64,000 nucleotides of DNA, from positions 682,001-746,000 of the forward strand of contig MOWL01000046.1 of NCBI GenBank assembly GCA_002110485.1, read 5' to 3'. The first letter of the stretch is position 1, and each line of letters starts with the position of its first letter. This DNA comes from Emergomyces orientalis. Lineage: Eukaryota > Ascomycota > Eurotiomycetes > Onygenales > Ajellomycetaceae. Positions 59,807-64,000 of the stretch are shown here, one piece after another. The notes under the pieces were generated by a model that saw only the letters and a program-made list of their open reading frames with translations, made no database searches and was not told the DNA's origin. The translations under genes were made by a program, and so were the position numbers.

Positions 59807-61028
59807 CTATGCTGCCTTCTTCGGTGTCGCCTTCTTCGTCGTCTTCTTGGTTGCGGCGACCTTCTTTTTAGGTGTAGTCTTAGCGGTGGATTTTGTGACG
59901 CGGCCCGACTTGGTCTTCCCTAAGACCTTGGGTGCATCAACGACCGCCGGGGCCTGTTGATTGTGAATTGTTAGTATACAGATAGCATTTAGAGAAAATA
60001 TTTACGAGGTGAAACGTACGGATGGGGCTTTGCGGGGTTTGGCAACATTGGCCTTTGGCTTAGCAGCGGTTGTCTTCTTAGGAGCAGCGGCCTTCTTGGT
60101 GGTGGCCTTTGCAGCTGTTTTCTTAGCAGGTGCTTTTTCCTTTTTAGCAGCAGCAGGTTTTGCGGCAGCCTTCTTAGCAGCGGGTTTGGCAGGCTCCTTC
60201 TTGGCGAGCTTCAGAGGACCGGATGGGCCTGTAGACGCGTTAGTGGTTTATTGACAACAAGGCAAGACGCGCGGTGTATTCATATTATGGGCATGGGGAT
60301 CGTTCTCCGAGGCGGACTAGTAGTAGCACGCGACAGGAAATTATGTTGACGCGGTCAGGGATTTGCAAGGAGGGACGGTGCGGCGAACCTTTTGGTTGAG
60401 TGAAATCGCCCTTCTCTACGCCAGTCTTGACAGCACGGTTAAATTGGGCATCGAACGCGCTTTGGGAAGTGACATTGATTCTGTTGTTGGCTTGGACGTA
60501 TTTCTTAAGAGCCTGGCGACTGTAGATAAGAAGAACAAGGAAGGAAGAAACCGTTAGCCCAAAAGGTCAACAAATAAGGTGACGCGCCCCGGATGGTCAC
60601 GGTAAAAGGGGCGGCAGCGAGGGCAGCGACTCAACGCCAGGGAAAACCTTACCTGCTTCCATTGCGTTCCTTGAGCTGTAGGAGAAGCAGAGTTAGTAAA
60701 GGAACCAAACATAAAGTGACGCGACAAAAGTGTGGAGTTGATAGAAGCTCCCAAGGATGGCCGTGGCGACTTCGAAATATAGGTGTCACGCGGGCTTAGG
60801 AAACAAGCGACCGTGGCGCGAAGATGATGGACTCACATTGATGATGGCATCCTTAATCATATCTACATCGCTATAATCAGCAAAGGCACGCGATTACAAA
60901 TATATTGATGGCAAAACAGGATAAGGAGGTGGTGGTGGAAGATCAGGAGTGGAAGACATACCTCTATAGGAAGCGTGGGTGGCAGTGGTGCCAGAAGCCT
61001 TGGAGGCGCCGGTTTTCTTTGGAGGCAT
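59807..61028 (-). CDS. Linker histone H1
   Basis: Binds linker DNA at the nucleosome entry/exit site and compacts chromatin. Exons 61028-60962, 60862-60837, 60675-60653, 60519-60389, 60228-60020 and 59953-59807; 200 residues, all in frame. Exons 2 and 3 are only 26 and 23 bases, yet their joined text (SYRDMIKDAIIN-LKERNGSRRQALKKYVQ) is exactly the winged-helix H15 domain. The domain continues FDAQFNRAVKTGVEKGDFTQPKG. The C-terminal half is the classic Lys/Ala/Pro tail (AAKPAAAKKEKAPAKK, TTKKATPKKAA). Fungal H1 genes are typically single-copy and intron-containing, unlike core histones. The upstream region runs to the end of the window. Confidence 0.93.
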
Positions 61029-64000
61029 GGCGACGGTGGATTGTGAGTTTAGTTTTTTTTTAAAAAGAATAAATTATCGTCGATGAAGAGACGGGATATC
61101 AGCTATACGAGGCGATGGAAGCAGATGTTGTGGTTGTTGTGGACGAAGGATGGTGATGGAAGTGTGGGAAAAAAGATGGGAGTTGGGCGAGGGAAAGCGT
61201 GGGCGAGACAGGCGGGGCAGGGGCCTTTTATAGGAACACTGCATACAGCACAGGATCACCCTTCCGCCTCGCCTGCGCCAGAGCATTCGAGGATTCCAGT
61301 TCCATTTCCCTTGATTCGCACCACCCCATCCTCGCCTGGCTTCCGATATTCTTCTGGCCGCTGCTGGACCCTGGTCTCTGGCTATCCGTACATGTTCTCG
61401 TCAGTTCAAGGAACCCATCGTGCTTGGCGGGCGAAGTTTCACGATCAGGGGAGATTTGGCTTTTGGCTGCGACTTGATTTTCTTGCCAGATCGTTTCCCT
61501 TCCTCCTCCTCCCTACCCCCTTGATGTAAATGATAACTAACTGGACATGCGCCACTGAGTTAATAATATTATTATATGGAATTTACCCTACCGCTGTATC
61601 TACACTGTTGAAATCCCTTTAGGATTTGTGAACCATAATCTTTACACACTGTTTAGTGACGTCTATCGTTCGAGGACTGAATATTACTGATTGATGGTCC
61701 TTGCATGTATTCGTTGGCCGTGCGGAGATGATGCCAACCATGCTGAGCCCGCTGACAGGTTTCTCTATATAGATGCTTCCCGTCCCGCAGCATCCTTTAT
61801 GGTCTGCTCGGGATGTTTATGGTTCGCATTGACGGGATAACCACTCGTCTGGCTGGGTTTCGCAGGTAGGATTTTGATGACATTGGTTGGCGTGTTGAAC
61901 TGTATTTTATTCTGTTGTCATGCTTTTGCTCTATCACTGGATGTGTCACGTTCATGTTTTGGATGAGAATATCAACTTGCGTCCTACAGTGCTAATAACA
62001 TGCCCATTACAGATGAAAAAATTCCGCGACATTGCCAACAAGCATTATTATGTGTGCATGGTGTTCTCTTGTCTCTCAGGCAAAAGATCAGACAGTTGTA
62101 TGCTTCCGGAAAGCCCAAGTAGGCATATACTGATTAGCGTATAACCCGGCGCAGCAGACAGAAGACTACAAGTCAAATGACCTTTTTTTTTATCCTTCTG
62201 CTTTCCACTGTTCAATACCATTTTCGCCATCTGTTTCCCATCTTCTCTCCAAGCGCAGATACAAAGTATTGGTGGTTGATCTCAAACCTTCCATCCGCGG
62301 TCTTGGCCTCAATCACCCAAACCTTGCATCCGCATCACCCTCCTTCCCCTCCCCAAACACCCCTCAAATCCTTATATCTCTGATCTTTTCCAACACACAG
62401 TTGTTTTCGTTCCATTTCGCAGTCCATGGTCATATTTGCGTCTGTCCTCGTCTTATTTTCGTGTTTTGATCTTCCAAACACCCATCGTCGCCGCTGCATC
62501 AAGTTCCTGTCGCAGATCACCCTTTTGAGACTGCGCACTCCCAACCCCTTCCTCTCAACACAACAACCACTACATCGCAAAGCGCAAAAAAGGCGTGGAA
62601 ATGTTTATAGCATTGAAGAGGGCAAAGTATATTGTTTTTATAAAATAGCACCCCATATGCGGTTGAGGATCACGACCATAAATGTCAACCTCGAGCACAT
62701 TCAAACCTTGATCTTTTAACCACGCAACGGGTTCAAATTTCCACATTTTGATTATGGGCTTTTCTTCCGTTGAAGAATCTATAAATAAAGAGTTAATATT
62801 TAAATTGCTCAATTATCAGTTTTTCTCGCTGGATTTTGTTCGTTGCGCATGACGATTCAGGGTTGCGAGAGAGGGCGCTAAATGGGCTGCGACCGATCAA
62901 ATTCGACTTGACAACTTTACTGCTACACACACAAACCACGAACGAGCCCATGTTTATTTTATTAATTTCTTATTTTCTAAAGAGAATAATAATTACACAT
63001 TACAGGCAATATCCGTTCTTTTCTACCTAGAATCGAGCTCATCCGTTGAAATAAGACGTTTGGTGTGGCTGTCGTTTCCTTCGGTTAAGCGGAAAAAACA
63101 CCTGCCTCCAGAAAACTGCCCACCTACACGCACACAAGGGCAACAACGAGAAACAAATTCAAAATACCTACCTAGGTACATACTTGAATGATTGGACTTA
63201 CGCGCTTCAAAATTCAATAATAAATCGAAAATGAAATATTTGCTTATTAGCCTGCCGGTGCTGTCGCAGGATCCAGACCAACCACCCAACCCACCTCTTT
63301 TCAATCAATTGTACCTTTTTCATTTAGCGAATATTTCACAAACCACTCCAAAACTTCCAACCGGCCTTACTAGAAATTCATTAGGGAAAATCAATATAAT
63401 ATAATGATGAACAAATAGAACCCAAAGGTGGTGAAGGTCCTGATCTACATAGTGATTTCTTCTCTCCCCAATACAGCTACAACAGTCCCTACTCCATACA
63501 TCATACGCCACCCTGGGATTCTCTCTTCAAATGTTATAAGGTATCGGCCCGGGAAATTTAATTAACAGGGATTTCAACCTGCCCTCTAGTATAAATCTAA
63601 TGCGTTGGGCTTTTGGGTTGTGATCGCTATTTTTTTTTGCAACGCTGACTTTTTATTCAAATGGCGTCTAACGATGATGTTTCCAAATTGCGCCTGCCCG
63701 CTTTCCAGCACCGCCTTTTCGAAATGAACTTAACAGATACGATGTATAGCTTCGTAGAAATATTCCATCCTCTTGGTACATTTGATCTGCTTTTTACCAT
63801 TTTGTATTGGCAGTTGTTGTATAAATGTTGTTCTCTAATTATGCATGAGACTTTTGTTTCCTATGCCCATAATTATTCGAAGCGTCAAGTTTTGCTAAGA
63901 AACAAACAGCCCAGGAAGAATAATGAAAAATACAACCCTGGTTGAAAATTTGACAAAAGTTCGAATTTATTTATTCCCCAATTATTAGTACAATTAATTA
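61029..64000. other. Upstream of histone H1; gene-free 3 kb to window end
   Basis: The first few hundred bases form the H1 leader and promoter. Beyond that, open frames such as 61083-61529, 62426-62719 and 63661-63945 have no signature; the last is 94 codons of unremarkable sequence at the edge and could be an exon of a gene continuing outside. Several AT-rich stretches. Nothing else supported. Confidence 0.4.

Noticed and set aside
1..64000. CRISPR arrays, bacterial operons or phage
   Set aside because: Spliced genes and eukaryotic families throughout; no regular direct-repeat/spacer pattern.

Overview
The window is nuclear DNA of a filamentous ascomycete. Genes are split by short introns of about 50-150 bases with GT...AG ends and often a CTAAC-like branch site. 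Fungus-specific families are present: Zn2Cys6 regulator, CFEM protein, DHA2 and Dal5-type transporters, HPC2 and BimE/Apc1. Housekeeping genes carry long pyrimidine-rich leaders. The overall look fits Eurotiomycetes, and my guess is Onygenales (Ajellomycetaceae-like); that guess rests on family recognition from memory, not on a search. No rRNA, convincing tRNA, CRISPR array or intact transposon was seen.

Left block (1-16.6 kb): the 3' part of a peroxisomal acyl-CoA/4-coumarate-CoA ligase-like gene; a nitrilase-family gene whose first exon junction lacks a conserved loop; RPAP1/Rba50 (RNA polymerase II assembly); an Hpc2/ubinuclein-type subunit of the HIR histone chaperone; a secreted protein with four cysteine-rich modules and a C-terminal M15-like (VanY-type) peptidase domain; and, after a gene-poor stretch, a 72-residue secreted cysteine-rich protein assembled from three tiny exons.

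Middle block (17.5-39.4 kb) has an accessory, metabolism-and-transport character: a PLP enzyme fused to rhodanese, a DHA2 efflux pump divergent from it, a sugar-porter-type MFS protein, a membrane-anchored phospholipase C-type phosphoesterase divergent from a membrane-anchored multicopper oxidase, a Dal5/ACS-type anion permease and a Zn2Cys6 transcription factor. Nothing in the sequence proves co-regulation, but a pathway enzyme, an exporter, importers, extracellular-facing oxidase and lipase, and a regulator sit side by side.

Right block (40.3-61.0 kb) is housekeeping: Apc1/BimE (anaphase-promoting complex) divergent from a WD40 nucleoporin (Nup37-like), the PI4P 5-kinase Mss4, a small CFEM protein, and linker histone H1 with six exons, two of them only 26 and 23 bases. 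The last 3 kb holds no gene I can support.

Gene models were spliced by hand. Every junction listed keeps frame except the nitrilase, where the strong donor breaks frame and only a weak donor restores it. The CFEM 3' end is open. Several models use unusual donors (three GTTGG-type, one GC-AG), noted with each gene.
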